A DNA stretch of 64,000 bases from NCBI GenBank assembly GCA_021234155.1, contig JAJEKV010000035.1, forward strand, positions 250,001 to 314,000. Reading direction: 5' to 3'. This DNA comes from Isoetes taiwanensis (taxonomy: Eukaryota > Streptophyta > Lycopodiopsida > Isoetales > Isoetaceae). The translations under genes were made by a program, and so were the position numbers. Shown here piece after piece: positions 54,920 to 64,000 of this stretch (within the stretch, counting starts at the first letter, position 1; every line of letters starts with the position of its first letter). The notes beneath the pieces were generated by a model that searched no databases, was not told where the DNA came from, and worked only from the letters and a program-made list of their open reading frames with translations.

Positions 54920-55250
54920 TTTATTACTATATATAGATATAAGAATATTCATCTCTTCATCTCTTCAAATGGAACGATGGCATTCCCCGCACTGGAAGAA
55001 TGCCTGCTTATGCTCGCCGCACCGAAAGAATAACTGCTCAAGGATACGTTTCTTGTAATGCACGTGACTTTGGCGCACAACCAGACGGTGAATTCCCTCT
55101 TTCATGTAAGCTTTCTGATCTCTTTTATTGCTCATTCATTTTCTTGTATTGGCATTTGCTTCGTCCAGCTCCTTTCCAGCCCGCTCTTGGACTCGTTGAA
55201 TCTTATTTCCTGTTCTTGCACTTGGCATCATAGATCTTATCAGTAAATTG
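54920..55250 (+). promoter_or_regulatory. Possible promoter and 5' exon
   Basis: A TATATATAGATATAAG element at about 54928 is followed 30-40 bases later by an open stretch. That stretch ends at a GTAAGC donor-like site at about 55108 (TTTCAT|GTAAGC). It would serve a + strand transcript running toward the 55.9-56.7 kb ORFs. This is inferred from spacing only. Confidence 0.3.
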
Positions 55251-55859
55251 CATTTATTAAATCATCGTTACGGCGATGCAATCAACAATTGTCGTAAATT
55301 TCCTGTTTCTTCCTTGAATTTCACGGATCTTGTATGAATCGCTATTTCTAATGCAAACTTCTTCCGGAATGCTCGGTTGTGAAATAATTTATGTGTAAGT
55401 ATGATAATCTTTATTGAGATTTCTGTGCTAAATCGCCTTGGATTATGCGCAGTTGAGCGAGTATTAGTGATGCTGTGTCGAGAGGAAACAGGGGATTTAT
55501 TTTTGATGGGCGGGGCAACGACGGATGCAAGGGGCCACTTCGAACTGAGAATGCCCGATAATTTAGCGGAATTAGGGAATCGATCTTACTTCCTAGAAAT
55601 TTTAGAGCTAGAATTCTGCACATTCATCACTGCCGGAACCCCTCATATGTGCCCTCCTACAGATAAACAGCTTTTTTCCCATGCTCCAGCTCCACTTGTT
55701 TCTTTATCCTGTTTCCATTCTCTCAAGTTTTGCAATCTTTATAACTTCTCAGGATTTATGTCCCTTTTTTTTATCCGTAAATTTGGATCAGAGTAGTGCA
55801 AGCTCTAGATTTCGGTCGACAATTAAATTCTGTTCACTGCTCTTAACCATCATTCAATT

Positions 55860-56748
55860 AAATTGGGATTATGTCTTGCGGATGAAATGTGGACATCATT
55901 ATCATGTGAGCTACCTCAGTTTGCTCATGGAAAAGACATGCTGCCTCGAGTGCTCAGAGACTATTCCTACAGGGTTAGTGCAGGAATTGGGAAAGCAAGG
56001 AACAGTAAAGCAGGAAGTGATATATGCTGGAGCATCTCACAAAACTGAGAATGAGATGATTGATGTTGATGAGCATGTAGCCACAACTCCTTAGAGCAAC
56101 AGGAAAAGGAAACAAGTTAATACACCAAAAAGTAAAAGGACCCCAGGATCAGCAAAGCACAAGTGTACAAGGGTTCAAACTTCACAGCTAAGACATGGAA
56201 AAAAAGGTACATGCCTATTTTCAGGGTCTAAATTTGAATTGGCAACAGTAGAAGATGTTGTAGGCATTGGACAACAAGCTATCAACAGTCTGCAGCACAT
56301 TGCAGCACCTGACAGTACAGTGCTGAAGACACCAACCCATGCAGAATCTAAGGGAGATTCAAGTAGTACTGATGATGCTGCCAATTATGTTGTACTTCCA
56401 AATTCTGCAGCTGCCTCTACAAAGGCCTCCTCTAACACGGTTGCTGCAGGGAAGGAAAATGATGGCGAAGATGTCGATAAGCAGGTTGCAGCAGTCGTTT
56501 TCAAGGTCAACAAGTTGACATGGTCAAGGACCAGGAAGGTTGTGGAAGAAGAGAGTGAGGGTGAGTCAGAAGTTGATCTTGATGAAGACGTCCCTATAGA
56601 AGTAGCATTTGGAAAGTGCATGTTGAAAGCTGAAAAGCAGGATACAGCGGATGACAGCACATCTCAGCATGTTGCAGCATGCAATAAAGAGAGTATTACC
56701 TTTTCAAACATTTTCCATTCAAGCAAGGACACTCTCTTGGACATATAG
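55860..56748 (+). pseudogene. Unrecognised acidic protein gene, frame-broken
   Basis: One frame at 55863-56010 reads ADEMWTSLSCELPQFAHGKD, MLPRVLRDYSYRVSAGIGKA, which looks conserved. It shifts near 56030 to TENEMIDVDEHVATTP and meets a stop, then continues SNRKRKQVNTPKSKRTPG. From 56239 an open 169-codon frame has ELATVEDVVGIGQQAINSLQ, an Ala/Ser-rich linker and an acidic block EEESEGESEVDLDEDVPIE. It then runs tail to tail into the minus-strand gene at 56700. Family unknown; nuclear character (basic and acidic patches) is an inference. Confidence 0.35.
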
Positions 56749-56787
56749 GAAGACTTTTCATTCTCTTGGACATATAGGAAGACTTTT
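56733..56787 (+). repeat. Tandem duplication, 29-bp period, inside the Cys-rich gene
   Basis: TCTCTTGGACATATAGGAAG plus ACTTTT occurs twice with a 29-base period. It sits in the last visible exon. Removing one copy restores an in-frame run of further cysteines up to the donor site. Confidence 0.85.
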
Positions 56788-57499
56788 TATGCCACACGTC
56801 TGACATTCCTGCATCAAGCAGTCATGTTTATACCATTCTTCACCCTCGCTCTTGTTGCAAACCACAGCCCTCCAGAGCTCGCTGCTTGAGGCATATGTAT
56901 GTTGGTTGGCCAGACACTTCTCACCAGGTCCACAAACCTCACAATAGCACTTGCACTCTTCACCATGAAATCCAGTTTTCGCTGACCTTAAAGCATTCAG
57001 GCCTACTCTGGCATTCATATGGTATATGCAATAGCAGGTTTCCCTTTCTGATACTTTCTTTACATAAATAGGCTTCAACTTCTCGAAAGCCTTTAAGCAA
57101 ACAGGGTGTTCAGGATGTGCCTTTTTGTATTGTTGAAAAAGCTGCAGTTGAATGGTGGCCTTTGGTTAGAAATATTTATGCAAGAATTGCAAGGAGCTTT
57201 TGTATGGAAACTTATACCTGTGTGACCTCCATAAGGTGCAAAGGATAAGAAATTTGGAAGCTGGAGTCTTCAACAGTGTTCACAACATCCTTCTTGCGGA
57301 GAGAGACTCGCTATTTTGTTTCTAGAATTCTCAGAATGCTTTGCTTGCAAGCAGGGGTGAGAGAATCACACTTCAACCTCCTTTGGAAGCAAGACCACGG
57401 ACCATATCCAAGGACGGCTTCCGATTTTCTTAATGCAGCAGCAATTGTTGCCCTTCTGGAACCTATCATAAGAAATATTGCACATTATTCAATGAACCT

Positions 57500-57625
57500 C
57501 TCCCAGCCAGCAGCAGCCAGCAGATACAAGCACTTAAAAGCAAAAAAAGCACAGACTTGATTTCATGCACTCAGCAGATACAAGCACTTAAAAGCATAAA
57601 GAAGCACAGGCATGAAATCAATAAT
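57500..57625. repeat. Short direct duplication in intron-like sequence
   Basis: CAGCAGATACAAGCACTTAA plus AAGCA occurs at about 57518 and about 57572, each followed by an AAGCACAG phrase and a TGAAATCA/TGATTTCA motif. It lies between two exon pieces of the Cys-rich gene. Confidence 0.7.
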
Positions 57626-58463
57626 TAGATGTACCTAACAGCCCTGCCATAGTGGAATTGCATCTCGATTTTGTTGACGAAGCCATTACCAGTATCGATG
57701 TTCTGGCTCTCCAAATATCATGGTTCCTTTGCCTCTTTGTGGCAACCATTGTCTGTTTCAAGTTATTGAGCAGCACCCCCGCTGCCTTGCACTCCTTTGG
57801 ATTTGGTTCTGATATTTCCATTTCGTGGTGATGAACCACCCTCTTCATCACATCGGCCTTGAGTTCGGGTGAATGCTTTTTGGTAAGCTTGTTGAAGTAA
57901 TCAACTATAAGCTTGGCTATTTCTTGCCTGTGTCTCATGCTCAGATCTTCCCGTTCAAGCGATGCTTTTCTCATCTTATTCTGTAATCTGTAATCTCTCT
58001 TTCTATGTGCATCCAATTTCTTGTAAATTGCAGAGGAAACTGGATCTTCACGCGATATTTCCCGTGTTTCAGTGAGATCCAGCAAATCTGGAATAGTGTA
58101 TTGGAATTCACCAGGCCGAAAAATGCAATGCTAAACGTATGATTGCCTCCAGGCCGGTGTCAGGGAGTGCCATGGATTTCTTGACAGAGGGAGAATAAGT
58201 GAATTGGAGGGAGAATTTGCGCGGGCCATGAGATCGAAATAGTTCTGGGCTCGAATTTGCAACGTACAACCACTCGCGCGAAAATCCAACCAAAATCCCA
58301 CAATCATTTCCTAACGGTTCAGTGTTGAGGTAGACGTGTGAGTACATGAAGGGCGTGGAAGAAATGACGGGCGTTTACACCCACCAGCACCCAAATTAAG
58401 CAAAAGCAGGGGTGCTTTAAGCGGGCAAAAACCCTGCTATAAGCATACGTCCGGACGCATGCT

Positions 58464-58493
58464 TTTGATACCCACCATCATACTTTTGCCCTC
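58464..58493 (-). repeat. 30-bp inverted repeat, right copy
   Basis: This is the reverse complement of 45878-45907 with a single mismatch. It lies about 110 bases outside the first exon piece of the minus-strand Cys-rich gene, mirroring the arrangement at the left end. Sequences outside the two copies do not show an obvious target duplication. Confidence 0.7.
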
Positions 58494-58509
58494 GAGTCTT
58501 TGTATCTCA

Positions 58510-59538
58510 AATTTACCTTGAAAACGTGGAGCTTGAAGCTGAGAAGAAAGACATTTCATTAGCGTGAGGAAGTTCTCTCCATAAAGCTTCTATTGTGACG
58601 GATGTTCTCTATTATGACGATTGTGCTTCCTATGGATTTGTTGACAAGCTTTCTAACCACATTCTTCTTTTATAAAATGTTAGGCAAACTCGTATAGAGA
58701 TAAGTCCCGGTATTCCATATTCCAAAACTGTAGGAGAATCTGTATTCCATATTTCAAAATCATAGGCGCCCCCAGTCATAAATGACCATAATCAAAACAA
58801 GAGGTGCCCAGAAGCCGTCCAGGGTGCACTTCCTTTAGAATATGTAGCACAATAAGTGAAAGATGTAGTTCCAAACATTCCATTACAGATAAGGATTGGA
58901 TCTATGTGGGTGCTTCATCAAACATATGTATAGATACTTCTCAAGATGATAGTTGGATTCTATAATTTATATGTATAAAAACATATGTATAGATACTTCT
59001 CAAGATGATAGTTGGATTCTATAATTTATATGTATCAAAACTCACCTGAAGGGAGTTTTACTGGTTGTTTCTCCATAATGGTGATTGGGCAAGAGGTATA
59101 CATAGTGAACAGAGCAATGAAGTTACCTAGGTTGAGGCAAATGTCTTTATGTGGAGCTTTCTCTGACTGCACAAAGATTAACACCTGGTTCTCCACCTCC
59201 TGCCATATAAATACAAGGAATGAGCATCAAAAGTTTATGCTTAGCTTCACAATTAGATGTATATTATTGTCAATATGCAAAGGTAAAGTTTAAACAATAT
59301 GCAGAGGTAAAGTTTAAAATCCAGGGACGGATAAAAATCCAAATTTTTTATGCAGAGCTTGGTTTACAGACAGAAAAACATGTTATTATATTCTCAAGGT
59401 CTTTACATGCTTTGGCATGGTCTGCATCATCATCATCGTACAAATGGCCTTTAAAACGCCTCTCATACGGTGAATGCTTGAGTTAAAATATAATACCGAC
59501 ACATACCTCGCCAGTTGGACGACCATCTGTATGAGCAC
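58510..59538. other. No recognisable gene; 59-bp tandem duplication
   Basis: A near-perfect tandem duplication occupies 58922-59040 (unit starts ACATATGTATAGATACTTCT). A second short one (CAATATGCA.AGGTAAAGTTTAAA) lies at about 59271-59320. The ORF at 59012-59293 runs through repeats and has no motif. Confidence 0.55.
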
Positions 59539-61218
59539 TGTGACGTTCCACATATTTATACGCCTTTTTAAGTATAAATACATGACACGTCACTATGAAT
59601 AATTAATGGCACATAATTATTCATAAGCTAAGGTTAGCTATGTTAATAATTAAATTATAAAGGTGGAAACCTAACCTTAAACCCTAATTCGAATTTAGGG
59701 CTTAATCTAATATTAAAAGGGCCTAAAATATCAAATTAGCTAATATTAGCCAACCCGGAGCTGCCACCTGGCCCAAATCGATTGGACAAGGGAGAGTTAC
59801 TAACTTGGGACCCAAATTGGGGTTTTGCACCCCCATTTGCCCCAATTCGAATTAGGAGCAATTGGAGATGGAGGAGGAGGAGCAGCAGCCAGGCACCCTT
59901 CAGCAAATCGACCAGGAGGAGCAGCAGCTGAGCGCCTACCCTTGCTAAGCGCCTAACTTACCTGTGTGTCCAGTGCTGAGCGCCAAGTCCAGGGAAGATG
60001 GAAGTACCAAATGACAATGGATCCAGCAGGAACTCAGGTGGGTGGTTAGTATAGCTTCATGTTCTAGAGTAGCGCCCCTGTTGGGCACTTGTTGTGTTCA
60101 TTTCTTCTGTTCTCTCTGTGCTTTACTTGTAGGAACTAACCCTTGATTGCAAAGGTGAGTTCTCTTTATCTCTGATTCTGGTCTTGCTCTTAAAGGATGG
60201 ATTGATAGTCCTTTGTATAGTATTACTCTGGAAATGGGGGAATTACGGGGGGATAGAGACCTCTGAGCCATGTTTAGTAGTATGCTCCTAGGTTGATCCC
60301 TGTATTTCCCATTAGATGCGGCCTGTGCACAGGAGACCACCGGGTCATAGATGCTATGGAATGGCTTAGCACTAGAAAAGGGACGCAGTGGTGAAGTGGG
60401 GGTGGGGTCTTGCATGAACATAAAAGGCTCCTGAGACTCCTACAGTGGGCTAGGCCTGATAGCCGGTCACGTAGAGGGCCGGGTATGGGTCTGACACTCC
60501 CTGGGTGTAGAGGTGTGACCCGTATGGGGCACCTTGCACTTTGAGTAGATTTAGGGTGAGTAAGTCGGGTACGGATGCGGGGGTCGCTGATGCGGCACGT
60601 ATTCTCTAGCTCACCCATGGAACCACTGCGATCCTGGAAGGGGACACTTCCCTGACCTGCCTCATCGGACTAGGGCTTCATGAACCCTGGAGCAGGCTCG
60701 AAGGGTGATGCCTTGAGTCTGCGTCTCCGGAAGGCTATAGTGATGCCATAGCATGAATCGACCCATCTGCAAAGTGTGCACAGGAGGGGCGGATGGAGTG
60801 GACAACCATAGCCGATGTTCTATGCCAGCCAACGCCAGGTTATACCTCTGTCTATTGATCTCTTGAGACCGAGCCGTCAGTCCATCTTCACAGGAGTCTG
60901 AACCGGGTAGAACCTGTTTTCCTTAGGATTAGATGCATCTTCTTTGCCGTTAGTACTTGGATGGATGTGCCATCCTTCGTGGTGGTTATTTATATATGAT
61001 TTATGCTGTGTGCTAACATGTATTCACGCTTCCGCAACTTAGGAGTCCCATTGAAGGCGTGGGCCGAATGACACCTCCGTGTCCTTCACCCGGGCATCTC
61101 TCTACGGATGGTCCGAGTTAGACGGAGGGCCCTGCTCATGGTGAGCTGATTGCCATGGGAGGGGGAAGTCCCTGTATGTATACGTCCGGAGCGCCGTATA
61201 TATTCAGGGAGCGTCACA
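59539..61218 (+). mobile_element. Long LTR (1.68 kb) of an LTR retrotransposon
   Basis: The segment opens TGTGACG and closes CGTCACA, a perfect 7-bp inverted pair with TG..CA ends. A primer binding site stands right after it on the + strand. A TATA-like TATAAATA lies at about 59572. The length suits Ty3/gypsy-type elements better than the 0.5-kb copia LTRs in this window, but with no coding region visible the superfamily is not proven. The 3' LTR is not in the window. Confidence 0.75.
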
Positions 61219-61219
61219 G

Positions 61220-61231
61220 TGGTATCAGAGC
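61220..61231 (+). promoter_or_regulatory. Primer binding site (initiator tRNA-Met) after the long LTR
   Basis: The + strand reads TGGTATCAGAGC one base after the LTR end, continuing CATGATTTTGG. This is the same 12-mer as in the copia element on the other strand. Confidence 0.9.
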
Positions 61232-61570
61232 CATGATTTTGGTGGACCAGATCATAGCACTGGCCATGTCAAACTCGTTAGACCTTTTAGATAGTAGGAG
61301 ACCTCCAATGTAGGAAAAGTACACCAAAGCCATAAGTAGGATGAGTTTTGGCCTAAGTATGTGAGGATTGAGCTAGATAAATAGAAAAATTCAAAATTTT
61401 AAGGTAAAGTTATGTTGCGTTTTCGGCAGAATGCAGTCCCTTTCTTTCGGAGGCTATAGCTTTCTCTAGAAGACTCGGATTGTGGCGATTTTTATTCCAT
61501 TGCGTCCGGAACAACCTAATTAGTTTAGAACACCCTTTGGCCGACCCAAAATTGGAAATAATGCAGGCGC

Positions 61571-61690
61571 GAAACCCTAAGTGGCGGGCAGGGGGTACCC
61601 AGGCAGGGTAGGGGCTGAACCTCGAACCAGTGACCTCCCACTTCCAATCCAACACTCTTTTCATTTTATCAACTCTCTTAACGTAGGATA
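61571..61690 (-). mobile_element. tRNA-derived SINE-like unit 1
   Basis: On the minus strand the unit has a D-arm-like GAGTTGATAAAATGAAAAGA, then TTGGATTGGAAGTGGGAGGT, then a Pol III box-B-like GGTTCGAGGTTC. The tail continues through CCCCTGCCCGCCACTTAGGG. That last phrase also occurs inside both copia LTRs at about 40310 and 45122. No A-tail or target duplication was confirmed. Confidence 0.5.
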
Positions 61691-61751
61691 TATATGTTTT
61701 ATTTCTTATCTATGCACATCTAATATTCTGTTTTGTCTAGTTAAATATTCT

Positions 61752-61848
61752 TTTAAGCAAAAGGTATATCATGGGATTGAACCCCTGACCTTCTGCACCC
61801 AAGCCAACACCTTTACCAATAAGCCAACTTCTTTCTTGAATATATAAT
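61752..61848 (-). mobile_element. tRNA-derived SINE-like unit 2
   Basis: On the minus strand TGGCTTATTGG matches the Pol III box A consensus TRGCnnAryGG. GGTTCAATCCC, 32 bases further on, matches box B (GGTTCGAnTCC). The intervening sequence GTGTTGGCTTGGGTGCAGAA is anticodon-arm-like. The spacing fits a tRNA-like head. The body downstream on the minus strand is AT-rich and its end is unclear. Confidence 0.6.
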
Positions 61849-61914
61849 CCTTTTTTTACATTCATAGTGAATCTATTCCATATTTAAATTAGAGGCTTGC
61901 CTTGGTAAACCCAT

Positions 61915-61985
61915 GTTGTGGAGGCAACAACTCCACTGGAGCAAGCTCTCTCGCCATAGCCGCTGGAGCAAGCTCTCTTGCCATA
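61915..61985 (+). repeat. Short tandem duplication
   Basis: CTGGAGCAAGCTCTCTCGCC (or CTTGCC in the second copy) plus ATAGCC occurs twice, with a related GACCTCTCTCTGCCGTAGTC following. It lies in the presumed leader or flank of the LTR element. Confidence 0.65.
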
Positions 61986-61999
61986 GCCACGGGGGTCGA

Positions 62000-64000
62000 C
62001 CTCTCTCTGCCGTAGTCGACCGGATAACTGTTAACCATATATAAAGCTAGTATCCCCTAGGAATAAACCGACCAAATGAAATGACGTAATCTAGCAAGTC
62101 CGGCCAACTTGTTATGATAACATCAACTCACTTGGTGGGACTAATTCCGGAATTTAATTAATAACGACAGGGCAACTCTCTAGGATAGCAGCATGTGTTA
62201 TATCCTTGGATATTCTTTAAGCGACGATGATAATGTCCAGTTATCGGCGTTCCTTGACCTATAACTTTAATTATTTTTTTCCTTTGATAGATGCCTTGAT
62301 AACACAATTTCTTCGGGCCTTGCCATGATTCAACCCATACCACATTCATATGCATTATATTAGACCTTATTCGACGTTATATAAGTAATGTTTTATAGAC
62401 ATAATTATAATTAACGTTGTCTCTCTCTAGTGCCTCAACCTTGACTCGTCTCATTCCCCAGAGAAAGGATCTCTTCTCGCCCAACCAACTAGGGACTGCC
62501 ATGCAGCACCCTTCTAGCTAGACCATGGGTAGCTTTAATCCTACCACCCTTCACTACTTCTTCTCAATTGTCATGTTCTTTTTATGGACCATTTCCCGGA
62601 TCACATACATACCCCGTGTCGCGTAATGAGTGCTTGTGTTAGACCCCTACAATAGTGTTAACACCTTCATTCTAAATCAATCCCGGCTACAAACTTTAGT
62701 ATTATTTTGTGCCAAACCTCACCGCCTATATGGCCGTGAATAATTATCTGTGCCACACGTCGTCAAATTGATAGCCGTCTACCCTCTTTTGGTGTTCTTC
62801 CACCCTAATGGACCAATGGCATCCAACCATTGTTGACTAATCACCTCCTTCTAGGATATCTAGATATGGTTGAAGATAAGTATTTCCAACCATTATTTTA
62901 GTGCCTAAACGTCCTTAGGTTCCGCAAATGACCTTACATATGTCCAAGCAATTATGTGAGTATCATAGAGCATAGTACCATCCAAAGACCTCTCAAGATA
63001 GGCCTCCCCTATTAAGAGCTCTTGTGTTCAAGTCTCTGGGGATCCGTCATATGCCCGCATGGACGCTGCCAATCTGGCATCACGTATAAGTGCTATCTAC
63101 CTATTTATTTATTAGAAATGTCCTTGGTGAATTCAATTCACCATCTTGTCCTAGGACATGGAAGTCTTCTTCCTTTACACCAAATCTTTAAAGAGTTTTT
63201 CAGCTCTTGCTGCCTTTCAAGCCGCACGTATATCTTTCCATGTTAGCAAAGACTACCCTTCATGCTAGGTAATGACCTTCCGATCCACATTGCTAAATAT
63301 CATTATTAAGGGTCCTTCATTCCTTCTCTTCTTCAATATCTATTCTACGACGATGGCCGATTTTAATATCCCGGCCCTTACGCCTGGCATAGCGTACACA
63401 ATTCAGCCTTTGGCTGCGACCTTTATTCAGTAGAGTCACCAATCCAATTACTCCTCTACGTATCCGTTAACCGTCTTGGGGCTTCTAAGCCGCTATGATA
63501 TGTTCCCTATATTGTTAACCCACCTATCATTGGGGGTTATGATCCAACGTTGTCCTACATCCTAGCAATGTTAGTCATTATATTTCTCTGTCATGATGTT
63601 ATGACACTATTGTGGCATTACAAATGACTTTGCATCCTCATTTAAGCCATAGTCATTCCCTAGGAGCGGGTGAGCCTTCGTATAAATCGTGAATTACCTG
63701 GAGCCATCAAGGTGCCTGCCTGGTATTTTGTGAGCCTTTCTACAATTACCTATGTGTGACATAACCCGGACTTGTATCCCTGTTCGAGTCCTGTATATAT
63801 CCTAACATACACCTCGATGTAACCCATGCTGTTCACCAAGTGTCTACGCAAGCCACATCTCAACTTCTAGCAAGTAACTGCTATTTGCTACTCATCCTGG
63901 AATTGTACTATTGTACTATTCAACCATCTTGACCTTTATTCTGTGGGCCCTTGACATTTATTTCAAGTGCCAACTACCCTAGCATGCAACGGATTGGCGG
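62000..64000. other. No recognisable gene
   Basis: No supported ORF or repeat structure was found. Given the upstream LTR and primer site, this could be a decayed internal region of that retrotransposon, but no gag or pol motif is readable. Confidence 0.45.

Larger units (their letters stand above)
56700..58385 (-). pseudogene. Spliced gene for an unusual Cys/His-rich protein, probably transposon-encoded
   Basis: Exon pieces on the minus strand run inward from the right inverted repeat. About 58347-58108 ends MALPDTGLEAIIRLALHFSAW. 58085-57618 has EDLSMRHRQEIAKLIVDYFN and MKRVVHHHEMEISEPNPKEC. 57470-57218 has RRATIAAALRKSEAVLGYGP and, after a TAG, VSLRKKDVVNTVEDSSFQIS, and ends MEVTQ|GTATAAG. 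After a 76-bp intron (57217-57142, ..CTGCAG), 57141-56700 has QQYKKAHPEHPVCLKAFEKL, ETCYCIYHMNARVGLNALR, CKCYCEVCGPGEKC, WYKHDCLMQECQTCGIKSLP, and ends at a GTAATA donor. A 29-bp tandem duplication (56733-56787) shifts the last frame. Cys pairs CxC, CxCxVC and CxxC with His suggest zinc binding. I recall similar hypothetical proteins in non-seed plants but cannot name the family. Confidence 0.5.

Overview
The window is repeat-rich nuclear DNA of a land plant. A fern is the best guess. The reasons are the compact introns with plant-type GT..AG borders, a class V (GH18) chitinase carrying two hevein domains (a CBM18-GH18 architecture known from Equisetum), a degenerate PLS-type PPR fragment, and dense copia, LTR and non-LTR retroelement debris. 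No prokaryotic operon, CRISPR array, organelle block or rRNA unit is visible. The organism is inferred from content only.

Layout. 1-4.0 kb: fragments of dispersed repeats. 4.1-6.35 kb: a decayed GC-rich non-LTR element (here LINE-A copy 1) carrying a nested foldback CACTA-type MITE. 6.67-9.15 kb: an ORF-less element bounded by CACTAG-type inverted ends. 9.3-10.6 kb: remnants of a transposon gene with a Myb/trihelix-like domain, part of which is repeated at the window start. 12.45-12.94 kb: a copia LTR. 13.9-15.2 kb: decayed intron-bearing fragments resembling host genes (an ALG7/DPAGT1-like exon and a CENP-X-like exon). 17.6-17.9 kb: a copia RNase H scrap. 18.08-19.51 kb: the only clearly intact protein gene, a two-exon secreted chitinase on the minus strand. 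20.1-24 kb: a foldback repeat and a possible TIR element. 24.6-29.7 kb: a nearly full-length but frameshifted L1-type LINE on the minus strand.

30.8-37.6 kb holds two complementary halves of LINE-A in opposite orientation. The 3' half is on + and the 5' half on -, and they break within about 14 codons of each other, which suggests an inversion through one element. 40.03-45.39 kb is a copia element on the minus strand with PBS, PPT and both LTRs. A 325-bp direct duplication flanks it, its 3' LTR lacks the expected terminus, and the 5' LTR has an expanded array of WRKY-box (TTGAC) repeats. 45.9-58.5 kb is bounded by a 30-bp inverted repeat (29/30). It contains an unrecognised gene at its left end, unrecognised ORFs in the middle, and at its right end an inward-facing spliced gene encoding an unusual Cys/His-rich protein. 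59.54-61.22 kb is a long LTR followed by a PBS on the + strand, with tRNA-derived SINE-like units just downstream. From 62 to 64 kb I see no gene.

The chitinase is likely a secreted defence protein. Almost everything else is mobile DNA in various states of decay. The points most worth following are the 12.6-kb inverted-repeat-bounded segment, the aberrant copia insertion and the split LINE-A.
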